Source: CAYUPI01 sp964446585
Lineage (GTDB): Bacteria; Verrucomicrobiota; Verrucomicrobiia; Limisphaerales; UBA8199
Length of the DNA stretch: 38,821 nt
NCBI GenBank assembly: GCA_964446585.1
Contig: CAYUPI010000053.1
Coordinates: 1 to 38,821 of the forward strand
Reading direction: 5' to 3'
A model generated the notes under the pieces. That model made no database searches. It worked only from the letters and a program-made list of their open reading frames with translations, and was not told the DNA's origin. The position numbers and the translations under genes are program-made. This document shows, one piece after another, positions 7,725 to 16,256 of this stretch (position 1 is the first letter of the stretch; each line of letters begins with the position of its first letter).

Positions 7725-9341
7725 TCAAACCTGCAGCACACCGGTTTTGAAATTTGTTTGCGTGGGCTTGCGCATGACAAAACGCAATGCTGTCAACAAA
7801 ACTTGCCGGGTCGCATGAGGCGGGATGATGGCATCGACCCAACCGCGCGCCGCGCCATAACGGATGTCCATTTGTTCTTTGTAATTGTTCTTCACGGTCT
7901 CACGCAATTGTTTGAGTTCCTCCGGAGTCAGAGTGCTTTTCTTCGACTCCATGTTACGTTGAAGGATGGTGAACAACGTATCGGATGCCTGTTCGGCACC
8001 CATGACCGCATATCTGGCATTCGGCCAGGCAAAAATGAATCGCGGGTCGAAGGCTTTTCCGCACAACGCATAGTTTCCAGCGCCGAACGAACCACCCACA
8101 ATGACGGTGATCTTCGGAACGACAGAGTTGCTCACGACATTCACCAGTTTCGCGCCCTCCCGAATAATGCCCGATTGCTCCGCATCGCGTCCGACCATGA
8201 AACCTTGAACGTCTTGAAAAAAAACAATCGGCAGCCCGGTTTGATTGCAATCCATGATGAAACGCGCCGCCTTGGCCGCGCTGTCCGAGTAAATGACGCC
8301 CCCAATCTGAATGCCTTGTTTTTTGGACTGAGACCGCTTGTGTTGGTTGCCGATGATTCCCACCGGCTGCCCCCCGATCTTCGCATAAACGGTGACTAAG
8401 GTCTGGCCGTACTCCGCCTTGTATTCCTGCATCGACTGGCGATCCACCACGCTGGCGAGTAAATCACGAAGATCGTACTCCGACCGGCCATCAGCGCTCA
8501 CCAAATCATAAACCGATTCGGAATTTTTCTCCGCGTCCAATGCGCGAACCGGCTGCTCCGCTTCCGGCGGCAAGAGATCGATCAGCGAACGCAGTCGCGC
8601 CATGCACGACTCTTCATCCGGCTCCTGAAAGTCGATGGTGCCGCTGATTTCGGCATGCATTTCCGAACCACCCAGTTCTTCAGCTTCGATCACCTGCCCG
8701 ATTGCCGCTTTGACCAGCGCCGGCCCGGCCAGATAGAGCCCGCTCCCTTTGGTCATCAAAATCTTGTCGCACAACACCGGGAGATACGCGCCGCCCGCGA
8801 TGCAATTGCCCATGATCGCGGCAAACTGCGGGATGCCGTGCGCGCTTAGCACGGCGTTGTTGCGAAAGATGCGGCCAAAATCATCCTCATCGGGAAAAAC
8901 TTCATCCTGCAACGGAAGGAACACACCGGCGGAATCGACCAGATAAATCACCGGCAGGGAGTTCTCCAAGGCTATCCTTTGGGCGCGCAAGAATTTCTTG
9001 GCGGTTGCCGGAAAAAAAGCGCCGGCTTTCACCGTCGCATCGTTGGCGATGATCATGCACGAACGCCCGGCAATATGCCCAATGCCCGTTACGAGGCCGG
9101 CCGCTGGAACGTCACCCCAATCCGGATACATGCCATAGCCAGCCCAGAGACTCAGTTCAAAAAAGGAGTTTGCATCGTCCAGCAGACGCGCCAGTCGTTC
9201 GCGCACGGTCAATCGCCCCAACTTCCGCTGGCGTGCCTGGCCTGCGCTTCCGCCGCCCTCGCGCAACGTCGCTTCCTGCGCGAGGATTTGGTCGCACATC
9301 ACCCGCAATGTTTTTGGTTTGCTCTGCCCTTTGTCAGCCAT
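7725..9341 (-). CDS. Acyl-CoA carboxylase carboxyltransferase (beta) subunit
   Basis: At 538 residues it has the normal length of methylcrotonyl-CoA or geranyl-CoA carboxylase beta subunits, which move CO2 from carboxybiotin to the acyl-CoA. Both carboxyltransferase halves are present: the N-terminal half with VRERLARLLDD, YLVDSAGVFLPLQDEVFPD and GNCIAGGAYLPVL, and the C-terminal half with QDVQGFMVGRDAEQSGIIREG, GGSFGAGNYALCGKAFDPRF and WPNARYAVMGAEQAS. It is the first gene of the minus-strand operon. The substrate cannot be read from sequence: AtuA neighbours favour geranyl-CoA or a similar branched acyl-CoA, while methylcrotonyl-CoA is the common alternative. No biotin carboxylase/biotin carrier partner lies in the window, so the alpha subunit must be encoded elsewhere. 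Confidence 0.9.
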   Translation of the reverse strand: MADKGQSKPKTLRVMCDQILAQEATLREGGGSAGQARQRKLGRLTVRERLARLLDDANSFFELSLWAGYGMYPDWGDVPAAGLVTGIGHIAGRSCMIIANDATVKAGAFFPATAKKFLRAQRIALENSLPVIYLVDSAGVFLPLQDEVFPDEDDFGRIFRNNAVLSAHGIPQFAAIMGNCIAGGAYLPVLCDKILMTKGSGLYLAGPALVKAAIGQVIEAEELGGSEMHAEISGTIDFQEPDEESCMARLRSLIDLLPPEAEQPVRALDAEKNSESVYDLVSADGRSEYDLRDLLASVVDRQSMQEYKAEYGQTLVTVYAKIGGQPVGIIGNQHKRSQSKKQGIQIGGVIYSDSAAKAARFIMDCNQTGLPIVFFQDVQGFMVGRDAEQSGIIREGAKLVNVVSNSVVPKITVIVGGSFGAGNYALCGKAFDPRFIFAWPNARYAVMGAEQASDTLFTILQRNMESKKSTLTPEELKQLRETVKNNYKEQMDIRYGAARGWVDAIIPPHATRQVLLTALRFVMRKPTQTNFKTGVLQV

Positions 9342-9358
9342 GGAACAGCCGGAACACT

Positions 9359-9381
9359 CTAGCGGCTTGATCGGCCGCTAG
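9359..9381 (-). promoter_or_regulatory. Perfect inverted repeat just upstream of the carboxylase gene
   Basis: CTAGCGGC (9359-9366) and GCCGCTAG (9374-9381) are perfect inverted repeats around a seven-base spacer, starting 18 bp upstream of the carboxylase ATG. In this position it could be an operator for a dimeric regulator or a 5' leader hairpin. No regulator gene is adjacent. Confidence 0.45.
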
Positions 9382-9556
9382 CGAGACCTTCTTAATTCCT
9401 CTTCCCATGACGGGCTGCGTCAATGGGCTGCGTACGCTGAATAGCATTCCCTGTCATGCGCGGTCCCTTTTTCTACGAAAATGGCTGGGTCCGCACTATT
9501 CCACAACAGGGCACAACACACTTTGGAATCAATTTTTTCATCATGAACGAGACTTC

Positions 9557-9585
9557 TTGAATCCCCAATAATCACGACCTAGAAT
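9557..9585 (+). promoter_or_regulatory. Sigma-70-like promoter for the Tat-protein/lactonase genes
   Basis: TTGAAT (9557-9562) is followed after exactly 17 bp by TAGAAT (9580-9585), four and five of six matches to the -35 and -10 consensus. It lies about 130 bp upstream of the ATG at 9719, in the 377-bp divergent region, and would give a transcript starting near 9592. Confidence 0.45.
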
Positions 9586-9629
9586 CCGGTCCAATTCAAG
9601 CCAGCGGGTTTCAACCGCGGCCATTGGCT

Positions 9630-9661
9630 CAAGTCCTTACCGGTTTGGCGGTAAGGGCTTG
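9630..9661 (+). promoter_or_regulatory. Leader hairpin upstream of the 9719 gene
   Basis: CAAGTCCTTACCG (9630-9642) pairs with CGGTAAGGGCTTG (9649-9661) at 12 of 13 positions (one G-T type mismatch) around a six-base loop. It lies between the candidate promoter and the Shine-Dalgarno. No U-run follows, so it is more likely a leader structure or operator than a terminator. Confidence 0.4.
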
Positions 9662-9718
9662 GGAGGATGAATTGCAACTCTTGGTTCGGGCTCGACGGTG
9701 ACTCACCTGAGGAGACTT

Positions 9719-10993
9719 ATGAAATCACGGCGCGAGTTTCTTAAGCAGATTTCCGCCGGCGTTATCGCCGCCCCGTGGATCGGCTCGGCGTTCGCCGGCG
9801 AACCCGCCCGTCGCAGACGCATGGCAATCGTCACCACGGAATGGCGTTTCCATTCCCATGCCTGGCACATGGGAGAACGCTTTCTGGTCGGCTATCCGAC
9901 CAGCGGCGGTTGGCACCATCCTCCTATCGAGGTCGTGTCGGCCTACGTGGATCAGTTTCCTGAAAATGACCTGAGCCGCCAGCGCGCGAAGGAATTCGGC
10001 TTCACCATCTACCCGACTGTGGCTGAGGCGCTGCGTTGTGGTGGGAAAGAGTTGGCCGTGGACGCCGTGCTCATCATCGGCGAGCACGGCAATTATCCCA
10101 AAACTGAATGGGGACAAACGAAATATCCGCGCTACGAGTTTTTCAAACAGGTTACCGAGGTTTTTCGCCAGGAGGGGCGCACGACTCCCGTGTTCAACGA
10201 CAAACATCTATCATGGAAATGGGCGTGGGCGGCCGAGATGGTTGAGTTGTCGCGCGCGATGAGGTTCCCCTTCCTGGCCGGCTCCTCGCTGCCCGTCACC
10301 TGGCGCATGCCGTCCATCGAGATGCCCTACGGCGCGAGTTTGCAGGAGGTCATGTGTGTGGCCATCGGCGCTGTGGACAGCTACGACTTCCACGCGCTGG
10401 AAGTGATTCAGTGTATGGCCGAACGACGACGGGGCGGAGAAACCGGAGTCGTCGCTGTTCAAGCCTTGCGCGGCGACGCTGTCTGGCGGGCCATGGACGC
10501 CGGCTCCTGGTCCGGCGGCGGGTGGGACCCGAAGCTGTTCGAGGCGTGTCTTTCGAGAAGTCAAACCCTCACGCAGCCGCCGACCTACAGCCATCGTTAT
10601 CCCACTAAAAACCAGATTCGAGAGTTCGTGAAAGAACCAATCGCTTATCGGTTCGAATACGCCGACGGTTTAAAAGCCACCATGCTGCTGATGAACGGAT
10701 TGGTCAACGACTTTACCTTCGCGGCGCGAGTCAAGGGTGAAACCGAGCCGCTTTCCACCCTTTTCTATTTGCCGCCGGTCCCGAACGTGACTTACTCCGC
10801 CGGCCTCATGTCTCAAGCCGAAAGAATGTTCCTCACCGGCAAAACGCCCTATCCGATTGAACGAACCCTGCTGACGACCGGGCTCGTCGCCGCCGGAGTG
10901 CAATCGCTCGCCGAAGGCCAAAGGCGAATCGAAACTCCACACCTCGCCGTTCACTACCGCCCGCCGCGAGAATCGACCTTCTTGCGAGCCTAG
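9719..10993 (+). CDS. Tat-exported protein of unrecognised family (copy 1), Gfo/Idh-like layout
   Basis: The 424-residue product begins with a twin-arginine leader (SRREFLKQISAG, then hydrophobic AAPWIG and a cut near AFAG). The start at ATG 9719 is fixed by GAGGAG at 9709-9714; a GTG at 9698 has no such site. I do not recognise a named family. The order of elements (RMAIVTTEW strand, VVSAYVDQF strand, IYPTVAEAL helix, VDAVLIIGEHGNYP strand, TTPVFNDKHLS, MRFPFLAGSSLP) resembles the Rossmann half of Gfo/Idh/MocA oxidoreductases. It lacks a GxGxxG loop and has NDKH where EKP is usual. A paralogue at 24725-26080 shares all these motifs plus SYDFHALEV. It is followed 13 bp later by an SMP-30-like lactonase gene, suggesting work on sugars or lactones in the periplasm. 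Function unknown. Confidence 0.75.
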   Translation: MKSRREFLKQISAGVIAAPWIGSAFAGEPARRRRMAIVTTEWRFHSHAWHMGERFLVGYPTSGGWHHPPIEVVSAYVDQFPENDLSRQRAKEFGFTIYPTVAEALRCGGKELAVDAVLIIGEHGNYPKTEWGQTKYPRYEFFKQVTEVFRQEGRTTPVFNDKHLSWKWAWAAEMVELSRAMRFPFLAGSSLPVTWRMPSIEMPYGASLQEVMCVAIGAVDSYDFHALEVIQCMAERRRGGETGVVAVQALRGDAVWRAMDAGSWSGGGWDPKLFEACLSRSQTLTQPPTYSHRYPTKNQIREFVKEPIAYRFEYADGLKATMLLMNGLVNDFTFAARVKGETEPLSTLFYLPPVPNVTYSAGLMSQAERMFLTGKTPYPIERTLLTTGLVAAGVQSLAEGQRRIETPHLAVHYRPPRESTFLRA

Positions 10994-11006
10994 TCACAGG
11001 AAGTTT

Positions 11007-11942
11007 ATGCGTCTCTTAAACTACCGCGGGAAATTGTTGTTGACCACAGCCGCGCTGGTTTTGCACGACGGTTGGCCTCATGAATCCGCACAAGCAGCCG
11101 ATGAATCGCTGTTCATAGCGCGCCCACTGACCGCGGAGAATTCCTTCACAAGCGGCATCGAGGGGCCGGCCTGCGATGCCCAAGGGAATATCTACGTAGT
11201 AAATTTCGAGCGGCAACAGACCATCGGCAAGGTGACACCCGATGGGAAAGGCGAGGTGTTTGTGGAGTTGACAGGCAACAGTATCGGCAACGGAATCGTT
11301 ATCCGTCGCGACGGAACGCTGTACGTCGCTGATTATGTGGGGCACAACATTTTGCGCATCGATCCCAAATCCCGCGCTGTCTCGGTGTTCGCGCATGACA
11401 ACCGGATGAACCAGCCGAACGATTTGGCAATCGCCCCTTCGGGTCAGTTATACGCGAGTGATCCTTATTGGAAAGATGGAACGGGTCAGGTATGGCTCGC
11501 AAGCCCGACCGGCAAGCTCAGCCTGGTGGCGAAGAACATGGGCTCCAGCAACGGTATCGAGGTCAGCCCGGAAGGCAAAATCCTTTATGTCAATGAGAGC
11601 GTGCAGCGCAATGTCTGGGCATTTACCATTGAACAAGACGGTTCGCTCACCAACAAGCGCCTCCTGAAAAAATTCGACACCCACGGCTTGGACGGGATGC
11701 GCTGCGATATCGACGGCAACCTATACGTCACGCGCCACGGCAAAGGCACGGTCGTGAAAGTGTCGTCCGCAGGCGATGTCCTACGGGAAGTGGACGTTCT
11801 GGGTTCCAAGCCCAGCAATCTGTGCTTCGGCGGACCAGACGGACGGACGGTCTATGTCACGGAGGTCGAGCATCGACGGCTGGTTCAATTTCGAGTGGAT
11901 CGGCCGGGATCGGCTTTTGCACGGTGGCATCCGGTTAACTGA
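11007..11942 (+). CDS. SMP-30/gluconolactonase/LRE-like secreted protein
   Basis: This 311-residue six-bladed propeller of the SMP-30/gluconolactonase family hydrolyses lactones in characterised relatives. An N-terminal signal segment (LLLTTAALVL, cut near SAQA) suggests periplasmic location. The expected metal-site residues appear: Glu52 in GIEGP, Asn in SSNGIEVSPEG and Asp in HGLDGMRCD. Blade motifs include DAQGNIYVVN, RDGTLYVADY and PNDLAIAPSGQLYASDP. The start at ATG 11007 has a good Shine-Dalgarno (AGGA at 10998-11001). It lies 13 bp after the Tat-protein gene and is very probably cotranscribed with it. Confidence 0.85.
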   Translation: MRLLNYRGKLLLTTAALVLHDGWPHESAQAADESLFIARPLTAENSFTSGIEGPACDAQGNIYVVNFERQQTIGKVTPDGKGEVFVELTGNSIGNGIVIRRDGTLYVADYVGHNILRIDPKSRAVSVFAHDNRMNQPNDLAIAPSGQLYASDPYWKDGTGQVWLASPTGKLSLVAKNMGSSNGIEVSPEGKILYVNESVQRNVWAFTIEQDGSLTNKRLLKKFDTHGLDGMRCDIDGNLYVTRHGKGTVVKVSSAGDVLREVDVLGSKPSNLCFGGPDGRTVYVTEVEHRRLVQFRVDRPGSAFARWHPVN

Positions 11943-11947
11943 CCGCT

Positions 11948-12151
11948 CTTCCGAACTCCGAACTCCGAATCCCCGAAGGCAGACCGGCTGCGACGACGCA
12001 ACAGCGCGGCGAGAGGAAGCTCGAAATCCGAGCCCTAATGCGCATGAGTCGAGGAGTGTAAGGAATTTTCGAGGACTTGCGGCTGTAACCAGATCATTCG
12101 GTCTTCGGATTTCCTTCGGATCTCGGACTTCGGGTTTCGGATTTCAAGTGG
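11948..12151. repeat. Degenerate short-period repeat tracts in the intergenic region before the DUF1501 gene
   Basis: Between the lactonase and the first DUF1501 gene (262 bp) are two opposed degenerate tracts: TTCCGAACTCCGAACTCCGA near 11950-11972 and TTCGGATTTCCTTCGGATCT running on to about 12151. The tracts are roughly complementary and could pair over about 130 bp. No gene or clear promoter is seen. Similar word-salad repeats occur at other intergenic sites in this window. Confidence 0.5.
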
Positions 12152-12204
12152 CCAGTTTTGAGTTTGATTGACCACCTGTTTCGTGTATTTTGTCATCGAG
12201 CCGT

Positions 12205-13680
12205 ATGAAAGAGATTCCGCGCGCTGGTGATGGCCCAAGCAGACTCTGGACCCGCCGCCATTTCCTCGCGCGCAACGCAATGGGCATTGGCAGCGTTGCT
12301 CTCGCCTGGCTGTTGCGCGAGGAAAACTTGCTCGCCACTCCGCCCAACATGCCACGCGGGCCGCAATCCTTCGACCTGAAGCCCAAGGCCCCACAGTTTC
12401 CTCCGCGCGCCCGTGCCATGATTTCACTCTTCATGCACGGCGGACCGAGCCATATAGACTTGTTCGACCCAAAACCGGAACTGACCCGGCGCAGCGGCGA
12501 GGATTACCAGGGAGAAATCACCTTCAGCTTCATAGACCGCGCCACGAAGAAATTGTTCGGCAGTCCATGGAAATTTGAGAAACACGGCCAATGCGGAATG
12601 GATGTGTCCGAGCTCCTCCCGAACTTCGCGACTATCGTAGATGACGTCACGCTCATTCGCTCGATGCACACGGACATCAACGGCCATGAGCCGTCCATCT
12701 GGTTCATGAACACCGGCAAATCGCAACCGGGCCGTCCTGCGCTCGGCTCATGGCTCACCTACGGCCTCGGCTCGGAAAACCAGAGTCTGCCTGCGTACGT
12801 CGTCTTGACCGATCCCGGCGGTCATCCCGTGGACGGCGTTCGCAACTGGTCCAATGGCTGGCTGCCACCGTTGTTTCAGGGAACGATTGTGCGCTCTGCC
12901 GAGCCGCGCATCCTGAACCTGGAGCCTCCTCTGCATTTGAAAGGCCGGTTGCAGGAAGAAAACCTGGCCTTCCTCGCCCGTCTCAATCGCGAGCATCTTG
13001 CGCGTCATCCCGGCGAGTCCGACCTCGAAGCCCGCATCGCCAGCTACGAACTGGCGGCGCGGATGCAGACGGCCGCGAAAGAGGCACTCGACCTATCGGG
13101 TGAAAGTGAAGCCACGAAAAAGCTTTACGGCCTGGACGAAACTGTCACGCGCGAATATGGCACGCGCTGCCTCATCGCGCGCCGCCTCGTCGAGCGGGGT
13201 GTCCGCTTCGTTCAACTGTTTGTCAACGGCCAAATATGGGACAATCACGAGAGCATCAAGACCAACCTGGTGAATTGTTGCCGCAAGACGGACCAACCCT
13301 CCGCCGCGCTGGTCAAGGACCTCAAGGCGCGCGGCTTGCTCGATACGACGATTGTCCACTGGGGCGGTGAAATCGGGCGGCTGCCGGTAACGGAGAACCA
13401 TGGCGCAGCCGAAAAGGCCGGGCGCGATCATAACGGCCAGGGGTTCAGCAGTTGGCTCGCAGGTGGCGGGATCAAAGGAGGCATGGTGTACGGCGAGACC
13501 GACGAGTTCGGGCATAAGGCGGTCGTCAATCCGGTCAGCCCGAATGATTATCATGCCACGCTTCTGCATCTCTTCGGCCTCGACCACACTAAACTGGTTT
13601 ACTTTCACAACGGCCAGGAAGAGCACATCACTGACAACAAACCGTGCCGCGTGGTGAAGGAGATTTTGAAGGACGCATGA
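12205..13680 (+). CDS. DUF1501 family Tat-exported protein
   Basis: This 491-residue protein of the DUF1501 family has an alkaline-phosphatase/sulfatase-like fold by family knowledge. A twin-arginine leader (WTRRHFLARNAMG) is followed by MHGGPSHIDLFDPKPEL, the N-terminal metal-site-like motif. Further motifs are LIRSMHTDINGHEPS, GGEIGRLP and GRDHNGQGFSSWLAGGG near the C-terminus. The family is abundant in Planctomycetes and Verrucomicrobia, usually beside DUF1549/DUF1553 cytochrome proteins, and its enzymatic role is unproven. The start at ATG 12205 is preferred over TTG 12190; no strong Shine-Dalgarno is visible. A second, different DUF1501 gene follows 35 bp later. Confidence 0.85.
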   Translation: MKEIPRAGDGPSRLWTRRHFLARNAMGIGSVALAWLLREENLLATPPNMPRGPQSFDLKPKAPQFPPRARAMISLFMHGGPSHIDLFDPKPELTRRSGEDYQGEITFSFIDRATKKLFGSPWKFEKHGQCGMDVSELLPNFATIVDDVTLIRSMHTDINGHEPSIWFMNTGKSQPGRPALGSWLTYGLGSENQSLPAYVVLTDPGGHPVDGVRNWSNGWLPPLFQGTIVRSAEPRILNLEPPLHLKGRLQEENLAFLARLNREHLARHPGESDLEARIASYELAARMQTAAKEALDLSGESEATKKLYGLDETVTREYGTRCLIARRLVERGVRFVQLFVNGQIWDNHESIKTNLVNCCRKTDQPSAALVKDLKARGLLDTTIVHWGGEIGRLPVTENHGAAEKAGRDHNGQGFSSWLAGGGIKGGMVYGETDEFGHKAVVNPVSPNDYHATLLHLFGLDHTKLVYFHNGQEEHITDNKPCRVVKEILKDA

Positions 13681-13715
13681 ACTGGGCCGGGAAGCTTTGA
13701 CAGTCCTGACACCAA

Positions 13716-15134
13716 ATGATGGAACTCCAGCCTCACGAAGAGCCGCATTCGCATAGCAGCAGGCACGCCTTTTCGTTTCTTAATGGCCGCGCCCGGGAGG
13801 GTCTGACTGTCTTCAGCCGGCGCAGCATGTTGAAAGCAAGCCTGGCGGGTCTAGCTGGACTAACTTTACCGGGTTTGCTTCGGGTCCGTGGCGAAGCAGT
13901 GGGGAACGGCAAGCCAATTCGGGGCAACAAGAGTGTCATTCTCTTGTGGATGGCCGGCGGGCCGAGTCACATCGACACCTGGGACGTGAAGCCCGACATG
14001 CCGACCGAAGTGCGCGGCCCGTTTGGCACGATTCCGACCAAACTGCCCGGCGTGCGCATTTGCGAGTATCTGCCAAAATGCGCGGCGATACTCAACAAGT
14101 GCACTCTCATCCGCTCGGTGGATTGTCGCGAGAGCAATCATCAGCCAAATACGGTGATGCAAACCGCGAACCTCGAAGCCGAGCCGCGCCTTAACCCGAA
14201 AGGCGACAAATATCCCGCCATTGCCTCGATCGTCGCGAAACTTCGTGGAGCGAATCATCCGGGCATGCCGCCATACGTAGCGTTGAACGTAAAAGATAAG
14301 ACGCATTTCGCCTGGGGCGGATACCTGGGGAAAGCTTACGATCCGTTTGTTGGTGACAATGTCAGCAAAATATTCCAACTCACGCGTGGTCTTACAATGG
14401 ATCGGCTGCGAACGCGCAAAACGCTTTCGCAACAGATGGACCGGCTGCGAAGCGATCTGGATTTGAATGGGTCGATGGAAGCGATGGACCAATTCAGTCG
14501 GCGGGCGTTTGACATCGTAGCGGGGGGCCGCGCTCAGGAAGCTTTTGATCTGTCGAACGAATCCCCAAAGGCCGTTGAACGTTACGGGACGCACGAGTGG
14601 GGCCGGCAAGCGTTGCTGGCGCGGCGGTTGGTCGAGGCCGGGGTGAGTTTTGTGACGATTGATTTGAGTAATCATTCCTCCTCGGGCACCTGGGACACCC
14701 ACGGTGATAACATTCCGCCCTACGGTGGTATTTGGAACGGCCTGCGCCCGCTGTTACCGGTGTTCGATCATCTGTTCACCACGCTGGTCAGTGATTTGGC
14801 CGAGCGCGGTTTGCTGGATGACACCCTGGTGCTCGCGATGGGCGAATTTGGCCGCACACCGAAGATCGGCACACAAGACAGCACCGACGGCCGCGACCAT
14901 TGGCCCGTCGTGATGTCGATAGTAATGGCCGGTGGTGGCTTCCGTCACGGGCAGGTCATCGGCGCGACCGAACGCGACGGCGGCGCCATCAAGGAACGGC
15001 CAGTCACTCCCGGCGATATTGCCGCGACCATATATCACCACATGGGCGTGCCGCTGGACGCCACGTATCTCGATCATCAAGGCCGCCCGCGTTACATCGT
15101 GGAAAACGGCGAGCCGATTCGGGAATTGATTTGA
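13716..15134 (+). CDS. DUF1501 family Tat-exported protein
   Basis: The 472-residue protein has a long N-terminal extension before its twin-arginine leader (FSRRSMLKASLAGLAGL). The DUF1501 core shows LWMAGGPSHIDTWDVKP, TLIRSVDCRESNHQ, WDTHGDNIPPYGG, MGEFGRTPKIG and GRDHWPVVMSIVMAGGG. It is more like the classic family than its upstream neighbour, which has GGEIGR in place of GEFGR. Two consecutive ATG codons lie at 13716 and 13719. It probably shares a transcript with the preceding gene. The cellular role is unknown; the family is likely a periplasmic hydrolase or a partner of surface cytochrome systems. Confidence 0.85.
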   Translation: MMELQPHEEPHSHSSRHAFSFLNGRAREGLTVFSRRSMLKASLAGLAGLTLPGLLRVRGEAVGNGKPIRGNKSVILLWMAGGPSHIDTWDVKPDMPTEVRGPFGTIPTKLPGVRICEYLPKCAAILNKCTLIRSVDCRESNHQPNTVMQTANLEAEPRLNPKGDKYPAIASIVAKLRGANHPGMPPYVALNVKDKTHFAWGGYLGKAYDPFVGDNVSKIFQLTRGLTMDRLRTRKTLSQQMDRLRSDLDLNGSMEAMDQFSRRAFDIVAGGRAQEAFDLSNESPKAVERYGTHEWGRQALLARRLVEAGVSFVTIDLSNHSSSGTWDTHGDNIPPYGGIWNGLRPLLPVFDHLFTTLVSDLAERGLLDDTLVLAMGEFGRTPKIGTQDSTDGRDHWPVVMSIVMAGGGFRHGQVIGATERDGGAIKERPVTPGDIAATIYHHMGVPLDATYLDHQGRPRYIVENGEPIRELI

Positions 15135-15137
15135 AGA

Positions 15138-15164
15138 GTAGCGCAGAGTGCAACTCTCCGCTAC
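15138..15164. terminator. Hairpin between convergent genes
   Basis: GTAGCGCAGAGT (15138-15149) and ACTCTCCGCTAC (15153-15164) pair at 11 of 12 positions around a three-base loop, in the 50-bp gap between the convergent DUF1501 and dipeptidase stop codons. No T-run is present on either strand, so it may act as a weak bidirectional stop or be a small dispersed palindrome. Confidence 0.4.
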
Positions 15165-15184
15165 GACGCGGGAGCTGCCAGGAC

Positions 15185-16252
15185 TTACCTCCAAGTCTCC
15201 CCCAAGAAACGTATGAAATTTTGGTGCATGATTTGTTCGACATCGGTTTGAGAATAACCCCGCGCCGCAAGCATCCCCGGTAATCGCGCCAAATCGGCAA
15301 TGGTGTCGAGGTCGGCCGGCGTTTGCTCGCGGCCAAATGCGCCGTCCAAATCGGAGCCGATGCCGATGTGGCGGGCGTTGCCGGCTAACTGGCAAATATG
15401 ATCAATGTGATCCATGATGCTTTCCAGTTTCAAGCCCGCTTCTTCAGGGGTGGTCTTTCCTTTAATCCAGCCCGGTACCATCATCCATGCATCGAGCACA
15501 GCCCCGATCACGGCTCCTCGTTCGATGAGAGCTTTGATCTGTTCATCCGTGAACTGGCGGTGATGCGGGACGAGGGCGCGGCAGTTCGAATGGCTGGCCC
15601 AGAGACGCCCATGAAAATGATGGAGAGCATCCCAAAAGCTCTCATCGCATAAATGGGTGACATCCAGAATGATTCCCAGTCGCTCCATTTCGGCCAGCAA
15701 CTCGCGCCCCTTGCCGCCAAGTCCGCCAGTGGCATCGGTGCCCTGCGCGTAGGTGCCCGGCCCGTAATGCGCTGGGCCAAGGGCGCGGAGGCCTTGGGCG
15801 TACGAGCGCTCGAGGTGGCCCATGGTGAGAATGGAATCAGCGCCTTCAAGACTTAACACGTAACCAATCGGAGCGCTTTGCGCGGGATTGTTCTTCCAGA
15901 GCGCCTGGTGCTTCTCCAAAGTCGCGCTGTCCTTGATTTGCACCATTTGGCCACGTTCCTCCATCGCGCGATACCACGTCAGTTGGCCTTGGGTTTGCGC
16001 CCACGCCTGTTCGGGACTATGCCATCCCGGCAGCGAATTGTCCGGCTTGACGTAACGCGCGATTTGTGTGGCCACACAAAGACCGATGTCCCCGCGCCGC
16101 ATCTCTGGAAACGAGACAGTTCCCTTGCCTCGGTCCTTTTTGTCGGTCATTCCTTGCTCGCGCTCGCGAATCTCGGAAATGGCCCGCGTGAGGTCGCGGT
16201 TCCATTCCAGCGCGTTCATCGACAAATCGAGATGCGCGTCGAAGATCAGCAT
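15185..16252 (-). CDS. Membrane-dipeptidase-like zinc peptidase (M19 family)
   Basis: The 355-residue enzyme matches the renal dipeptidase/M19 family, which cleaves dipeptides and accepts D-residues at the C-terminal side. Visible metal and catalytic elements are DAHLD at residues 5-9, SLEGAD around 136 (bridging Glu), LDVTHL and WASHSN (His ligands), and GIGSDLDG near the C-terminus. No signal peptide is present, so it should act in the cytoplasm. It is the last gene of a three-gene operon, four bases after the permease gene, consistent with hydrolysing imported D-containing dipeptides and passing the residues to the D-amino-acid enzyme. Confidence 0.9.
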   Translation of the reverse strand: MLIFDAHLDLSMNALEWNRDLTRAISEIREREQGMTDKKDRGKGTVSFPEMRRGDIGLCVATQIARYVKPDNSLPGWHSPEQAWAQTQGQLTWYRAMEERGQMVQIKDSATLEKHQALWKNNPAQSAPIGYVLSLEGADSILTMGHLERSYAQGLRALGPAHYGPGTYAQGTDATGGLGGKGRELLAEMERLGIILDVTHLCDESFWDALHHFHGRLWASHSNCRALVPHHRQFTDEQIKALIERGAVIGAVLDAWMMVPGWIKGKTTPEEAGLKLESIMDHIDHICQLAGNARHIGIGSDLDGAFGREQTPADLDTIADLARLPGMLAARGYSQTDVEQIMHQNFIRFLGETWR

Positions 16253-16256
16253 TGGT

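Noticed and set aside
7548..8399. Plus-strand open frame of about 283 codons across the AtuA and carboxylase genes
   Set aside because: It crosses the boundary of two convincing minus-strand genes and has no recognisable motif.
9698..9718. Upstream GTG start for the first Tat-family protein
   Set aside because: GAGGAG at 9709-9714 is correctly spaced for ATG 9719 and would lie inside the longer reading.
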